Shown here: one piece after another, positions 9,282 through 19,257 of the stretch
How the letters are laid out: the number at the start of each line of letters is the position of its first letter
How positions within the stretch are numbered: the first letter of the stretch is position 1
The notes under the pieces: generated by a model
What the model saw: the letters and a program-made list of their open reading frames with translations, nothing else
What the model was told of the DNA's origin: nothing
Database searches by the model: none
Position numbers and translations under genes: made by a program
Source: Pseudomonadota bacterium
GTDB taxonomy: Bacteria; Pseudomonadota; Gammaproteobacteria; Burkholderiales; Burkholderiaceae_C
Length of the DNA stretch: 64,000 nucleotides
Direction: 5' to 3'
Assembly: GCA_963205115.1 (NCBI GenBank)
Contig: CAUJHV010000049.1
Span: 248,001 to 312,000 of the forward strand

Positions 9282-9983
9282 TCAGGCCCAGAGGTGCTGT
9301 GCCAGGAACGACAGCGCACGCCCGTGGGCCAGCGCCGCGCTGGGTGCGTGGTACGACGCACGGGCCCAGCAATTGAATCCGTGCATCGAGCCGGGGTAGA
9401 CGTGCACCTCGGCCGGCTTGCCGGCCATGGCGTCGCGCACGGCTTGCACCGCCGCCGGCGGAATGTGGTCGTCGCGTTCGGCGTAGTGGAACTGGATCGG
9501 GCACGCGATGCGCGCGGCGCGCTCGAGCTGCAGGTGGATGCCGCCGCCGTAATACGCCACGGCCGCATCCACGCCGGCCTCGGCCGCGGCCAGATAGGCC
9601 AGGCGGCCGCCCATGCAGTAGCCGATCGTGCCGACACGGCCGCCGGCCAGCTCCGGCCGTGCGCGAAGCGCCTGCACGCCGGCGCGGATGTCGTCGATCG
9701 CCGCACCGGCACCGTAGCGGCCCATCAGCGCCAGTGCGCGCTGGCGGTCCTCGCCCTCGTAGCCCAGGTCGACCTTCGGGGCCTCGCGCCAGAAGGTGTC
9801 GGGCGCCAGGACGACGAAGCCGTCGGCGGCGTACTGTTCGGCGACCGCGCGGATGTGGTCATTGACGCCGAAGATCTCCTGGAACAACACCAGCCCCGGT
9901 CCGCGGCCGGCAGGCGGCAGGGCCAGGTATCCGGCACCGGCGCCGGGGATGTCGATCCACTGGGTGTTGACGGGCAGGTTCAT
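9282..9983 (-). CDS. dienelactone hydrolase family protein
   Basis: This is a 233-residue alpha/beta hydrolase of the dienelactone hydrolase family, cytoplasmic with no signal peptide. The nucleophile elbow is GYCMGG with a cysteine nucleophile, as in true dienelactone hydrolases. The acid is in ERDDHIPP and the histidine in GSMHGFN. GGAG lies seven bases before the ATG. Family members open dienelactones in chlorocatechol degradation, but many have other ester substrates. No catabolic genes are nearby; it follows ruvC by about 50 bases at the end of a long same-strand run. The substrate is therefore unassigned. Confidence 0.88.
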   Translation of the reverse strand: MNLPVNTQWIDIPGAGAGYLALPPAGRGPGLVLFQEIFGVNDHIRAVAEQYAADGFVVLAPDTFWREAPKVDLGYEGEDRQRALALMGRYGAGAAIDDIRAGVQALRARPELAGGRVGTIGYCMGGRLAYLAAAEAGVDAAVAYYGGGIHLQLERAARIACPIQFHYAERDDHIPPAAVQAVRDAMAGKPAEVHVYPGSMHGFNCWARASYHAPSAALAHGRALSFLAQHLWA

Positions 9984-10033
9984 GGCGGACTCTCCGTGGC
10001 GTGAGGGGCAGGGGCGTGGCGGGCTGACCGCGG

Positions 10034-10582
10034 TCAGTAGGCGCGGCCCTTGCGATATTGCGCGTGCTGGCGACGGTCCAGCACGGCGTGGCGGGACAGG
10101 GCCTCGAAGGCGCGTGCGGCATGGGCGTGCGTGATGGCCACGCCCAGCGCATCGGCCGCGTCCTTGCCGGGCAGGCCCGGCAGTTTCAGCAGCCGCGCCA
10201 CCATCTCCTGGACCTGGTTCTTGTTGGCCAGGCCGTGGCCGACGATGGCCTTCTTCATCTGCAGCGCGGTGTATTCGGCCACCGGCAGGCCGTGGCTGAC
10301 GAGGGTGCCGAGGGCCGCGCCACGCGCTTGGCCCAGCAGCAGCGTGCTCTGCGGGTTGACGTTGACGAAGACGATTTCCACCGAGGCGCAATCGGGCTTC
10401 CAGCGCTCGATGACTTCGCGCACGCCGTCCACGATGATCTTGATGCGCCCCGGCAGGTCGCCGCGCGGCGCTTCGGTCGTGCGCACCGTGCCGCTGGCGA
10501 CGTAGTGCAGCGTCGAGCCGTCCACGTCGAGCAGGCCGAAGCCGGTGGATTGCAGGCCGGGGTCGATGCCGAGGATGCGCAT
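10034..10582 (-). CDS. ruvC: crossover junction endodeoxyribonuclease RuvC
   Basis: RuvC resolves Holliday junctions made by RuvAB during recombination repair. The 182-residue product starts at [13 protein letters not shown]. The four acidic catalytic residues are present at Asp7, Glu69 (CASVEIVF), Asp141 and Asp144 (DAADALGVA), matching the E. coli spacing. A longer frame upstream overlaps the neighbouring gene and was rejected. ruvC lies downstream of fis-purH as in many Burkholderiales, here with two lipid genes in between. Confidence 0.96.
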   Translation of the reverse strand: MRILGIDPGLQSTGFGLLDVDGSTLHYVASGTVRTTEAPRGDLPGRIKIIVDGVREVIERWKPDCASVEIVFVNVNPQSTLLLGQARGAALGTLVSHGLPVAEYTALQMKKAIVGHGLANKNQVQEMVARLLKLPGLPGKDAADALGVAITHAHAARAFEALSRHAVLDRRQHAQYRKGRAY

Positions 10583-10601
10583 GGCGGGCTGTCGACGCGG
10601 C

Positions 10602-11576
10602 TCAGGCCGCGGCGCGGAAGAACCAGCGCACGGAGTGGAAGAAGACGGGTGCTGCAAAGCACAGCGGCGCCACACGGTCCAGCAGGCCGACGGCGCCGGT
10701 GACGGAGCTGCGGTTGCCCCAGTAGGCCACGCCGGCGTCCTTCTTCAGGGCGCGCATCACGAAGTCACCCAGATTGCCGCTGCCGCCGGCCAGCGCGGCC
10801 ATGGCCATTGCGCGCAGCGGGTCGAAGGGCGTGATCCACCACAGCGCCGCACCCAGCAGACCCGCCGCCGCGATGCCCGCGCCCCAGCTGCGCCAGGAGA
10901 ACGAGCGGTCGATGTGCCGCGCCAGCGGGCGCCGCCGCAGCCAGCGGCTGGCGAGCTCTTGCGCGATCTGCGCGGCTGCGGTGACGACGACCATGAAGAA
11001 CAGCAGGAAAGCGCCGCGGCCCTCGTAGTTCGGCAGCTCCAGCAGCAGCAGCGCCGGCAGGTGGCTGAAGCCGTAGACGCAGACCATGATGCCCCACTGG
11101 ATGACGGCATTGCGCTCAAGGAATCGCTCGGGATCCCCGGCCATCGCGCTGACCACTGGAATCGCCAGGAAGACATAGACCGGGATGAAGACCGAGAACA
11201 GGTCGAAGCTGCGTGTGCCCACGAAGACGAACTGCAAGGGCAGCACGACGAAGAAGGCCAGCAACAGGCTGCGGTGGTCGCCGCGTCGGGTGTGCACCAG
11301 CGTGATGAACTCGCGCAGCACAAAGAACGAAAAGAAGGCCACCACGAGGGTCGCGCCCACCGCGCCCGACATCCAGGCCAGCCAGAACACGATGGCGCCG
11401 ACCCACAGCGCGCGCAGGTCGCGCCGCAGGCGATCGCGCTGGTCGTTGTGGCTGTGGTCGCGGTCTCGCAGCGACCACAGCACCGCGCCGGCGGTCACGA
11501 CGACCAGCACCCCGAACAGCGCGATGAACAGCGCGCTGACTTGTTCGTTGACGTCCCAGCTGGAGGGGTCGATCAT
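10602..11576 (-). CDS. cdsA: phosphatidate cytidylyltransferase family protein
   Basis: This is a 324-residue, strongly hydrophobic inner-membrane protein. The C-terminal part carries a CDP-alcohol-forming signature, [16 protein letters not shown] with YWG shortly after, which corresponds to the CdsA signature. CdsA makes CDP-diacylglycerol from phosphatidate and CTP for phospholipid synthesis. The start overlaps the stop of the upstream acyltransferase gene (ATGA). That partner makes the family's substrate, phosphatidate, so the two probably act in sequence. Such PlsC-CdsA pairs often occur as second copies beside a main cdsA elsewhere, so this may be a paralogue. Confidence 0.85.
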   Translation of the reverse strand: MIDPSSWDVNEQVSALFIALFGVLVVVTAGAVLWSLRDRDHSHNDQRDRLRRDLRALWVGAIVFWLAWMSGAVGATLVVAFFSFFVLREFITLVHTRRGDHRSLLLAFFVVLPLQFVFVGTRSFDLFSVFIPVYVFLAIPVVSAMAGDPERFLERNAVIQWGIMVCVYGFSHLPALLLLELPNYEGRGAFLLFFMVVVTAAAQIAQELASRWLRRRPLARHIDRSFSWRSWGAGIAAAGLLGAALWWITPFDPLRAMAMAALAGGSGNLGDFVMRALKKDAGVAYWGNRSSVTGAVGLLDRVAPLCFAAPVFFHSVRWFFRAAA

Positions 11577-12193
11577 GATCCTGCCGGTTTGAGATCGAGC
11601 ACCGCGGCGCGTGCGCGTTCGAGGAAGGCCCGCTTGTCTTCGCCCGGCCCCAAGGCCAGCGGCGCCCCGAAAGTGGCCGTGCACAGGATGGGCACGGGAA
11701 CGACCTCGCCCTTGGGCATCACGCGCTGCACGTTGGAGATCCACACCGGGATCAGCGACACCTGTGGAAACTGCTCGGCCAGGTGGTAGAGCCCGCTCTT
11801 GAAGGGCTGCGGATCGCCCTTGTTGCTGCGCGTGCCTTCCGGGAAGATGACCAGCGAATCGCCGTTCTTCAGGGCCTCGAGCAGCGGCTCGAGCGGATCC
11901 TGGTCGTCGGTGCGCTGGCGGTTGACGTAGACCGCGTTGAACACCTCGCGCGTGATCCAGTGCTTGAAGGGGCTGCTGGTCCAGTAGTCCTTGGCCGCGA
12001 TCGGTCGCGTGGTGGCGCGCAGCTCACGCGGCAGGGCTGCCCAGATCAGCACCCAGTCCAGGTGGCTCTGGTGATTCGCGAAATAGATGCGCTGCTCGGC
12101 CTTGGGTGGGCTGCCTTTCCAGTGGCCCTGCGCCCCGGTGATGACCCGTGCGATGAAGGCCAGCAGCAGGCCCATCAGCTCGGCGCGGCTCAT
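11573..12193 (-). CDS. 1-acyl-sn-glycerol-3-phosphate acyltransferase family protein
   Basis: This is a 206-residue PlsC-type acyltransferase. The HX4D catalytic motif is NHQSHLD (His41, Asp46), and the substrate-binding block FPEGTRS lies at 117-123. A hydrophobic N-terminal helix anchors it to the inner membrane. The family transfers an acyl chain to lysophosphatidic acid. The gene overlaps the cdsA-like start by four bases, consistent with consecutive steps of phospholipid synthesis. It follows purH by 54 bases on the same strand. I cannot distinguish the main plsC from a paralogue. Confidence 0.87.
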   Translation of the reverse strand: MSRAELMGLLLAFIARVITGAQGHWKGSPPKAEQRIYFANHQSHLDWVLIWAALPRELRATTRPIAAKDYWTSSPFKHWITREVFNAVYVNRQRTDDQDPLEPLLEALKNGDSLVIFPEGTRSNKGDPQPFKSGLYHLAEQFPQVSLIPVWISNVQRVMPKGEVVPVPILCTATFGAPLALGPGEDKRAFLERARAAVLDLKPAGS

Positions 12194-12247
12194 CGACTGG
12201 CCGCAGGGTCGCTGGCGGGTGGTGACGGCCGCGTCATGGCGCTGCGT

Positions 12248-13816
12248 TCAATGACGGAAGTGGCGCACGCCGGTCAGCACCATCGCGATGCCGCGCTCGT
12301 CGGCCGCGGCGATGACTTCCTCGTCGCGCATCGAGCCGCCGGGCTGGATCACGCAGGCCGCGCCCGCATCGGCCAGGACATCCAGGCCATCGCGGAATGG
12401 GAAGAATGCGTCGCTGGCCACGGCAGAGCCCTGCAGCGACAAGCCGGCGTTGGCGGCCTTGATCGAGGCGATGCGCGCGGAATCCACGCGGCTCATCTGC
12501 CCGGCACCCACGCCCAGCGTCATGCCGCCGCCGCAGAAGACGATGGCGTTGCTCTTGACGAACTGGCCGACGGTCCAGGCGAACATCAGGTCGTCGAGTT
12601 GCGTGGCACTGGGCTTCAGCCGCGTGGGGAACTTCAGGGCGTCACGCGTCAGCACGTGGTTGTCGGCGGTCTGCATCAGCAGGCCCGAACCCACACGCTT
12701 GCTGTCCATGAGGTTGCGACCCGCATCGCCAGCCGCCGGCAGATCGATCTGCAACAGACGCACATTGGCCTTGGATGCGAAAGCGGCGCGTGCCTCGTCG
12801 GTGAAGCCGGGAGCCATCAGCACCTCGACGAACTGCTTGGCCACGAGCGCCGCGGCAGCGCCGTCCACCGTGCGGTTGAAGGCGATGATGCCGCCGAAGG
12901 CCGATGTCGGATCGGTCTTGAAGGCTTTGGCATAGGCCTCGGCCGGATCGGCACCTACCGCCACACCGCAGGGGTTGGCGTGCTTGACGATCACGCAGGC
13001 CGGCGTCTCGAAGCTCTTGACGCACTCCCAGGCCGCGTCGGCATCGGCGATGTTGTTGTAGCTGAGCTCCTTGCCGTGCAGCTGCCGCGCGGTGGCCAGC
13101 GAGCCGGGTGCCGGTTGCGCCTCACGGTAGAACGCGGCCTGCTGGTGCGGGTTCTCGCCGTAGCGCAGGTCCTGCACCTTGACGAAGCTGGGGTTGACCT
13201 GCGCCGGGAAGAGGCTGCGCGAGCCGTCGGCCTGCAGCGAGGAGAGGTAGTCGCTGATTGCTGCGTCGTAGCGCGCGATGCGGTTGAAAGCCGCCACCGC
13301 CAATGCAAAGCGCGTGGCCTTGGTGACGCTGCCCGATGAGCTGACTTCCGCGATGACGCCGGCGTACTGGGCGGCATCGGTCAGCACCGCGACGTCGGTC
13401 CAGTTCTTCGCGGCGCTGCGCACCATGGCAGGCCCGCCGATGTCGATGTTCTCGATGGCGTCTTCCAGCGTGCAGCCGGGCCGCGCCACGGTCTGCTCGA
13501 AGGGATAGAGGTTGACGACCAGCAGGTCGATCGTGCCGATGTCGTGATCCTTCAGCGCCTGCATGTGCGCGGGCACGTCGCGGCGCGCCAGCAGGCCGCC
13601 GTGGATCTTCGGGTGCAGCGTCTTCACGCGGCCGTCGAGCATCTCCGGAAAGCCGGTGAGGGCGGCCACTTCGGTCACGGGCAGTCCGGCATCGGCCAGC
13701 AGCTTGGCCGTGCCGCCAGTGGACACCAGGCGCACCGACAGGCGGTGCAGGGCCTGCGCGAGTTCGACGATCCCTGTCTTGTCGGATACCGAGAGGAGGG
13801 CGGTCAATGTGGTCAT
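12248..13816 (-). CDS. purH: bifunctional AICAR formyltransferase / IMP cyclohydrolase
   Basis: PurH performs the last two steps of de novo IMP synthesis. The 522-residue product is full length. The N-terminal MGS-like cyclohydrolase domain shows [18 protein letters not shown] (32-40) and [13 protein letters not shown] (62-74). The C-terminal transformylase domain carries the catalytic Lys-His pair in VKHANPCG. It sits downstream of dusB-fis on the same strand, the usual order in Burkholderiales. Confidence 0.97.
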   Translation of the reverse strand: MTTLTALLSVSDKTGIVELAQALHRLSVRLVSTGGTAKLLADAGLPVTEVAALTGFPEMLDGRVKTLHPKIHGGLLARRDVPAHMQALKDHDIGTIDLLVVNLYPFEQTVARPGCTLEDAIENIDIGGPAMVRSAAKNWTDVAVLTDAAQYAGVIAEVSSSGSVTKATRFALAVAAFNRIARYDAAISDYLSSLQADGSRSLFPAQVNPSFVKVQDLRYGENPHQQAAFYREAQPAPGSLATARQLHGKELSYNNIADADAAWECVKSFETPACVIVKHANPCGVAVGADPAEAYAKAFKTDPTSAFGGIIAFNRTVDGAAAALVAKQFVEVLMAPGFTDEARAAFASKANVRLLQIDLPAAGDAGRNLMDSKRVGSGLLMQTADNHVLTRDALKFPTRLKPSATQLDDLMFAWTVGQFVKSNAIVFCGGGMTLGVGAGQMSRVDSARIASIKAANAGLSLQGSAVASDAFFPFRDGLDVLADAGAACVIQPGGSMRDEEVIAAADERGIAMVLTGVRHFRH

Positions 13817-13853
13817 GGAAAGCGGGTCCTTCGCGCGCGCGGCGCGGATGCAG

Positions 13854-14090
13854 TCAATCGGTCAGCTTGTGTTCGAGAAGCTTGCGCCGCAGCGTGTTGC
13901 GGTTGATGCCCAGCCACTCGGCGGCGCGGCTTTGGTTGCCTTGTGCGTGCCGCATCACCACCTCGAGCATCGGTCGCTCGACCGTGGCGATCATCATGTC
14001 GTGCACGCCCCGCGGTTCGGAACCGCGCAGGTCCTTGAAGTATTGCTCCAGCGTGCTTCGCACGCTCTCCTCGATGAGTTGTCTGGTCAT
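13854..14090 (-). CDS. fis: Fis-family nucleoid-associated regulator
   Basis: This is a 78-residue protein of typical Fis size. The C-terminal helix-turn-helix reads [20 protein letters not shown], close to other Fis and NtrC C-terminal domains. Fis bends DNA and tunes rRNA and other growth-phase promoters. The ATG overlaps the dusB stop (ATGA), reproducing the classic dusB-fis operon, so its expression should follow the dusB promoter. Confidence 0.95.
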   Translation of the reverse strand: MTRQLIEESVRSTLEQYFKDLRGSEPRGVHDMMIATVERPMLEVVMRHAQGNQSRAAEWLGINRNTLRRKLLEHKLTD

Positions 14091-15115
14091 GCCGCGTGCT
14101 GCACAAGGGCGTCGTTGGCGGCCGGCCACGTCGGGTGGTGTTCGGCCAGTTCGTCGAAGAAAGTCAAAACCGCCTGCAGCTGCGCCTGGGGCGTCTGCAG
14201 CGTATTCATGACGGCGCGAAAGGCCTCGCCGCCAGGGACATGGCGAACGGCCCAACCGATGTGCTTGCGGGCGGTGCGCACGCCGGCGTCGTCGCCGTAC
14301 AGGCCGTAGTGGTCCTCGAGATGTGCACTCAGCCAGTGGCGCACGTCGGCCGTGCCGGGCGCCGGGCGCTCGGTGCCATGGGCCAGGAAGTGCGCGATGT
14401 CGCCGAAGATCCACGGCCGGCCCTGTGCCGCGCGGCCGATCATCAGCGCGTCCGCACCGGTTGCCGCCAGCACGTGTCGGGCCTTTTGCGGCGAGTCGAC
14501 ATCGCCATTGGCCACCACCGGGATGCGCACCGCGGCCTTCACGGCGGCGATCGTGTCGTATTCGGCATGACCGGTGTACAGCTGTTCGCGCGTGCGGCCA
14601 TGGACCGTGAGCATCGCGATGCCGGCCTGCTCGGCCGCGCGGGACAGGCTGACGGCGTTGCGCTCGGTAGCGCGGCGGCCGGTGCGCATCTTCAGCGTCA
14701 CCGGCGTGCCGCTGGGCTGGCAGGCAGCGACCACGGCCTCGACGATGCGCAGCGCCAGCGCCTCGTTGCTCATCAGTGCGGAGCCCGCGGCCACCTGGCA
14801 CACCTTCTTGGCTGGGCAGCCCATGTTGATGTCGATGATCTGCGCGCCGCGGTCGATGTTGTAGCGCGCCGCATCGGCCATCTCCGCCGGATCGACACCC
14901 GCGATCTGCACGGCGATGGGGGCGCTCTCACCTGCATGGTCGGCACGGCGCGAGGTTTTCAGGCTCTTCCACAGCGCGCGCTGCGACGTGACCATCTCGC
15001 TGACCGCATAACCCGCGCCCAGGCGCTTGCACAGCATACGGAAGGGCCGATCGGTCACGCCCGCCATCGGCGCGACGAACAGGTTGTTCGGCAGCTCGAT
15101 CGGGCCGATGCGCAT
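14087..15115 (-). CDS. dusB: tRNA-dihydrouridine synthase B
   Basis: DusB is an FMN enzyme that reduces uridine to dihydrouridine in the tRNA D-loop. The start at 15115 (MRIGPIELPNNLFVAPMAGV) gives 342 residues, matching the family; the open frame extends further upstream only as noise. The catalytic cysteine is Cys100 in NMGCPAKKVC. The phosphate-binding string ALMIGRAAQGRPW is also visible. It overlaps fis by four bases. Confidence 0.95.
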   Translation of the reverse strand: MRIGPIELPNNLFVAPMAGVTDRPFRMLCKRLGAGYAVSEMVTSQRALWKSLKTSRRADHAGESAPIAVQIAGVDPAEMADAARYNIDRGAQIIDINMGCPAKKVCQVAAGSALMSNEALALRIVEAVVAACQPSGTPVTLKMRTGRRATERNAVSLSRAAEQAGIAMLTVHGRTREQLYTGHAEYDTIAAVKAAVRIPVVANGDVDSPQKARHVLAATGADALMIGRAAQGRPWIFGDIAHFLAHGTERPAPGTADVRHWLSAHLEDHYGLYGDDAGVRTARKHIGWAVRHVPGGEAFRAVMNTLQTPQAQLQAVLTFFDELAEHHPTWPAANDALVQHAA

Positions 15116-15153
15116 GGGATCTCGGGAGGTCAGCTGCTCAAAAAGGAGGCAGA

Positions 15154-15159
15154 AGTATA
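15154..15159 (-). promoter_or_regulatory. candidate -10 box of the dusB-fis operon
   Basis: On the minus strand TATACT lies 39 bases before the dusB start in the divergent gap with the YqaA-type gene. The match to the sigma-70 -10 consensus is good. No convincing -35 box lies at the usual distance, which would fit a promoter that depends on an activator or is growth-rate controlled. Confidence 0.4.
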
Positions 15160-15223
15160 GCGTCGCGGCAGCAGTGCCCCGACCGCGGCGCGGGCCGATG
15201 GCCGTGCCTATCATCGTCGACTC

Positions 15224-15709
15224 ATGGACGCATGGTTGCAATCGCTGCTGACGGCTCTGGCGCTGCCTCAATTCGGGCTGTCCACGGTCTTTCTGGTGTC
15301 GGTCCTGTCCGCGACGCTGCTGCCCTTGGGCAGCGAGTGGGCGGTGCTGGGGCTGGTCAAGCTGAACCCGGAGCTGTTCTGGCCGGCGATGCTGGTGGCC
15401 ACCGTCGGCAATACGCTGGGCGGCGGCATCAGCTGGTGGATGGGCTTCGGCGCGGAGCGTGCCTACGAGGCCGTCGCCCACCGCAAGCCCGTGGAACTGC
15501 GCGCGCTCCAGTGGCTCGAGCGTTTCGGCCCGAAGGCCTGCGTGCTGAGTTGGCTGCCCGTGGTTGGCGACCCGTTGTGCGCGGTGGCCGGCTGGCTGAA
15601 ACTGCCGTTCTGGCCGTGCATGCTGTACAGCGCCATCGGCAAGTTTCTGCGCTATGCGCTGATGACGGCTGCCCTGCTGTGGATCTTTCCTGGAGCGTTC
15701 ACGACATGA
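15224..15709 (+). CDS. YqaA-type (DedA-like) inner-membrane protein
   Basis: This is a 161-residue protein with several hydrophobic helices. It carries a DedA/SNARE-associated style core: GNTLGGGISWWMG near the middle and LPVVGDPLCAVAGW toward the C terminus, as in E. coli YqaA. DedA relatives act in membrane lipid handling and proton-motive-force homeostasis; the YqaA branch has no settled role. Its stop overlaps the start of the carboxypeptidase (ATGA), so the two are co-expressed. Confidence 0.8.
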   Translation: MDAWLQSLLTALALPQFGLSTVFLVSVLSATLLPLGSEWAVLGLVKLNPELFWPAMLVATVGNTLGGGISWWMGFGAERAYEAVAHRKPVELRALQWLERFGPKACVLSWLPVVGDPLCAVAGWLKLPFWPCMLYSAIGKFLRYALMTAALLWIFPGAFTT

Positions 15710-17211
15710 ACCTGTCTTCCTCCGCCCCGGCCTATCAGGCCCTGGCGCAGTCCTATGGCCGCATGTACCGCCTGAGCCATCTGCAATCGATGGCCGGCTG
15801 GGACCAGGCGGCGCTGATGCCGCCCAAGGCCAACGAGGCGCGCGCGGCGGCGATGTCGGAGATGGCGGCCTTGTTGCACCGACTGCGCACCGAGCCCGAG
15901 CTGGCCGCGCAGATGGCGCGGGCCGATGGCGAGCCGCTGAGCGAGTTTGAGCGCGCCAACCTGCGCGAGATGCGCCGCGACTGGCAGTCCGTCACCGCGT
16001 TGCCCGAGTCGCTGGTGCAGCGCCAGACGATGGCCCGCGCGCGCTGCGAGCATGCCTGGCGCAGCCTGCGCCCGGCGAACGACTGGAACGGCTTTCTCGA
16101 GGTCTTCGCCGACGTGCTCGACCTGGCACGGGAAGAAGCGCGGCTGCTGGCCGATCGCAGCGGGTTGAGTCCGTACGACGCCTTGATGGACCGCTTCGAA
16201 CCGGGGATGACGTCCGTGCAGCTGGAGGGCATCTTTGCCGAGGTGCGCAGCTGGCTTCCCGGATTGATCCGGCAGGTGGTGGAACGCCAGCGCGCAGACA
16301 CGGTCATCTGGCCTGTCGGCCCCTTTTCCGTCGAACGGCAGCGGGCGCTGTGCGAGCGCGTGATGCGCCTGCTCGGTTTCGACTTCGACGGCGGGCGGCT
16401 GGACGTCAGCACCCATCCGTTCTGCGGCGGCGTGCCCGAAGACGTGCGCCTGACCACGCGGTTCCGCGAGGACGATTTCCTGCCCGCATTGACCGGGACG
16501 ATCCACGAAACCGGCCATGGCCGCTACGAACAGAACCTGCCGCGCGACTGGCTGGATCAACCTGTCGCGCAGGCGCGCTCGATGGGTCTGCACGAAAGCC
16601 AGTCGCTGAGCTTCGAGATGCAGATCGGCGCGCATCCCGGATTCGTCCGGCGGCTGGCGCCGCTTCTGGCCGAAGCCTTCGGTGACCAGCCGGCCTTCGA
16701 GCCCGGAAACCTGGCCAAGCTGCTCACGCGGGTGAAACCGGGTCTGATCCGCGTCGATGCCGACGAGGTGACCTATCCAGCCCACGTCATCTTGCGGTTC
16801 GAGATCGAGCGCCCGCTGATCGAGGGCCTGATCGAGGCACGCGACATACCAGCGCTGTGGGATCAGAAGATGAGCGAGCTGCTGGGCGTGGATACGCGCG
16901 GCAACTTCCGCGACGGTCCGCTGCAGGACGTGCACTGGCCCGAGGGCCTGTTCGGCTATTTCCCGTGTTATTCGCTCGGCGCGATGTATGCCGCGCAGTG
17001 GTTCGCGGCCATGCGCCGCGAGATGCCCGATCTCGATGCGCGAATCGGGGAAGGCGACCTGTCAGCGGTGTTCGCCTGGCTGAACGACAGGATCTGGAGC
17101 CAGGGCAGCCGCTGGAGCACCGACGATCTCAGCCGCCGGGCCAGTTCGGAACGATTGAATCCGATGCATTTCCGCCGGCACCTGGAGTCGCGCTACCTGG
17201 CGGCGACCTGA
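15706..17211 (+). CDS. M32 family metallocarboxypeptidase
   Basis: This is a 501-residue cytoplasmic zinc carboxypeptidase of the Taq carboxypeptidase family (M32). The HEXXH motif HETGH begins at His267, and a downstream glutamate in GLHESQS supplies the third ligand. The substrate-pocket string HPFCGGVPEDVRLTTRF is typical. The enzyme removes C-terminal residues from peptides. The ATG lies inside the stop of the preceding membrane-protein gene. No signal peptide is present. Confidence 0.93.
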   Translation: MNLSSSAPAYQALAQSYGRMYRLSHLQSMAGWDQAALMPPKANEARAAAMSEMAALLHRLRTEPELAAQMARADGEPLSEFERANLREMRRDWQSVTALPESLVQRQTMARARCEHAWRSLRPANDWNGFLEVFADVLDLAREEARLLADRSGLSPYDALMDRFEPGMTSVQLEGIFAEVRSWLPGLIRQVVERQRADTVIWPVGPFSVERQRALCERVMRLLGFDFDGGRLDVSTHPFCGGVPEDVRLTTRFREDDFLPALTGTIHETGHGRYEQNLPRDWLDQPVAQARSMGLHESQSLSFEMQIGAHPGFVRRLAPLLAEAFGDQPAFEPGNLAKLLTRVKPGLIRVDADEVTYPAHVILRFEIERPLIEGLIEARDIPALWDQKMSELLGVDTRGNFRDGPLQDVHWPEGLFGYFPCYSLGAMYAAQWFAAMRREMPDLDARIGEGDLSAVFAWLNDRIWSQGSRWSTDDLSRRASSERLNPMHFRRHLESRYLAAT

Positions 17212-17268
17212 CCGCCTGAGTCGCACGGCCTGTCCGCACCCGAACAGTCGGCGCTGCAGGCCCGTCGT

Positions 17269-17943
17269 TCAGGTGCCGGGTGCACCCATGGGGCGCGTCG
17301 GCTCCCAGGCGACCATCGGCTGCGTGCGCTCTCCGGGCGTGGCGGCCATCTCGGGCTCCACCGGCGGTAATTCGCCAATGGAATCGCGCCAGGTGAGATC
17401 GCACGGAGCGACCGGTGCCCCCACCTTCACCGGGCTTCCGCCCGGCACTGCGGGTGAATCGCCCTCGAACACTGGAAAGGCCGGGCTCTGTCCATCATGT
17501 TCGGCGGGCGAACCCACGGCAGCTTCCGCGGATCTGGGCAATGCCGGGGCCGCGTTGGCAATGGCCATGAAGGCCGAATGCGTGATCTCCGAAACCTCGA
17601 CGAAGCCGCCTCCGCCCAGATCCTCGAGTTGCGCGTGGGCTGGCACCGGCCGCTTGCGGGCCATGGACCTCAGCAAAGCTTCCTGCAAGGCGCACAGGTT
17701 CGGATCATTTCTACCGTCAGGCACGCTGGCCAGTTGCTGGCTGACCTTGATGAGCACAGCCAAAGAGGCCTGTTCCACGCAGTTCAGCCCGTTGCGACTC
17801 AAACTGATCTCGAGTGCCGACAGGTGAGGCCATGCGCGGCGCGCGTCGCGCGTCTGATTCAGCAGAGTCGAGAGGGCGCGGGCCATCGACTGCTCGGAAT
17901 CGGTCAGCGCCTTGGAGTTCGATGTGGTCGTCGCAGAGCTCAT
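17269..17943 (-). CDS. hypothetical protein with helical N-terminal half and Pro-rich tail
   Basis: I do not recognise this 224-residue protein. The first 115 residues look helical and soluble, with no signal peptide or membrane segment. A short conserved-looking block EDLGGGGFVEVSEITHSAF follows. The last 80 or so residues are rich in Pro, Gly, Ala and Glu and probably disordered. It lies 81 bases downstream of the patatin gene on the same strand, so it may share the phasin-patatin transcript. A small stem CCGCCG-AA-CGGCGG (17963-17976) lies in the gap. Codon usage is like its neighbours, so it is likely a real gene. Confidence 0.6.
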   Translation of the reverse strand: MSSATTTSNSKALTDSEQSMARALSTLLNQTRDARRAWPHLSALEISLSRNGLNCVEQASLAVLIKVSQQLASVPDGRNDPNLCALQEALLRSMARKRPVPAHAQLEDLGGGGFVEVSEITHSAFMAIANAAPALPRSAEAAVGSPAEHDGQSPAFPVFEGDSPAVPGGSPVKVGAPVAPCDLTWRDSIGELPPVEPEMAATPGERTQPMVAWEPTRPMGAPGT

Positions 17944-18024
17944 GGTGTCCCGCCCAGAACGTCCGCCGAACGGCGGTGCGTCAGTCGGGAACTTCGGCCG
18001 TGCGGTGCAGAAACTGAAGCCGCG

Positions 18025-19257
18025 TCAGGCGCGCAGCGCCAGTGCGCGTTCGAGATCGTCCAGCACTTCGTCGAGCCGCTGCAAGGCCGTCGCCGAGCGA
18101 CTGTGCACCCGCGGCCGACGCCGCATGAGTGTGCGATTCGCGTCGTCGAGCATCGCGTCGTTGATGTCCAGGCCGTGGCGGCGCAGTGTCTGGCGCAGCA
18201 CGGTGCGGCGCGAGCGCAGGTTGGCGCGCGTGCGCTGATAGGCGTGTTCAGCCAGCCAGTGGCGTTGCGAATAGCCGAAGGTGTTGGCCAGAAACATTTC
18301 CGGGTCGCGATGGTCGGGCTCGAAGAGCACGATGTCGGTTTCCGGATGGCTCGACTCGTAGCCCTTGATGCCCAACTCCAGTCGGGAGTGGATCAGCGAG
18401 CGGAAGGTCTGGCTCAGCACGACCGGCAGCCCGCCCTGGACGAGCCGCGGAATGGCCTTGTCTCCGGAAGACAGGACGCGGTGGCGTGTCGCATGGCTGG
18501 CATCGAACGGCACCAGCGGGTTGACACAGATGACCAGGTCCAGCGGCATGTCGAGCAGGACGCTGGCGTGCAAGGTCTTTTTCAAGGCGCCGTCCGCGTA
18601 CCAGCGTCCGCCGATCGAGACGGGCGGATACAGGCCTGGCAGGGCCGCACTGGCCGCAATGGCACGCGAGATCGGAACCTCGTCCCAGCCCGGCATGCCG
18701 AAGGGCGCGGCCTCGCCGGAGTCCAGGTCGGTGGCCACGAGGACCAGCCGCTTGCTCAGCTTGCGAAAGTCGTCCGTCCGCCCCGGTGCCGAGAGCAGCC
18801 GCCGCATGCAGTGCTCCAGGGGCTGATTGCTGAAGATCCCGGTGGGCAATGCCCGGCCGAGATGCTCGACCGCAGAGAGGATCGAATTGCGGCCGAAGGC
18901 GATCTGGTACACCGCCTGAACCACCAGCTCGGGCACGACACTCGTGCGCCTGGCAAATTCGCGCCACGCCGGCTTCACGAAGATCGAGGGATCGATGGCA
19001 TCGCGCCGTCCCGGTCCGACATCGATGAAAGCCGAGACCAGCGCCCTCGGGGACATGCCGTTGGCCAAGCCCGCCGCAATGAAGCCGCCCGCCGAGACGC
19101 CCACATAACCATCGAGCGCGGTCAGGTTGAGTCCGCGTATGGACTCCTCCAGCGCGCACAGCGCGCCAATTTCGTACACGGCGCCCAGCGGCCCTCCGCC
19201 CGCTAGCGCGAGGCCGATGCGTGGGCCGCTTGCCGGCACGCGAATGCCCGGGTTCAA
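18025..19257 (-). CDS. patatin-like phospholipase family protein
   Basis: This is a 410-residue patatin-fold hydrolase. It has the oxyanion loop AGGGPLG (residues 19-25), the nucleophile elbow GVSAG with Ser55, and the dyad aspartate in ADGAL (Asp223), so it should be catalytically competent. There is no signal peptide. The best start is a TTG at 19257 whose bases overlap the phasin stop (TTGA); a GTG five codons on is the alternative. The C-terminal 100 residues are Arg-rich and helical. Coupling to a phasin gene suggests action at polyhydroxyalkanoate granules, but phospholipase activity is equally possible from the fold. Confidence 0.87.
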   Translation of the reverse strand: MNPGIRVPASGPRIGLALAGGGPLGAVYEIGALCALEESIRGLNLTALDGYVGVSAGGFIAAGLANGMSPRALVSAFIDVGPGRRDAIDPSIFVKPAWREFARRTSVVPELVVQAVYQIAFGRNSILSAVEHLGRALPTGIFSNQPLEHCMRRLLSAPGRTDDFRKLSKRLVLVATDLDSGEAAPFGMPGWDEVPISRAIAASAALPGLYPPVSIGGRWYADGALKKTLHASVLLDMPLDLVICVNPLVPFDASHATRHRVLSSGDKAIPRLVQGGLPVVLSQTFRSLIHSRLELGIKGYESSHPETDIVLFEPDHRDPEMFLANTFGYSQRHWLAEHAYQRTRANLRSRRTVLRQTLRRHGLDINDAMLDDANRTLMRRRPRVHSRSATALQRLDEVLDDLERALALRA

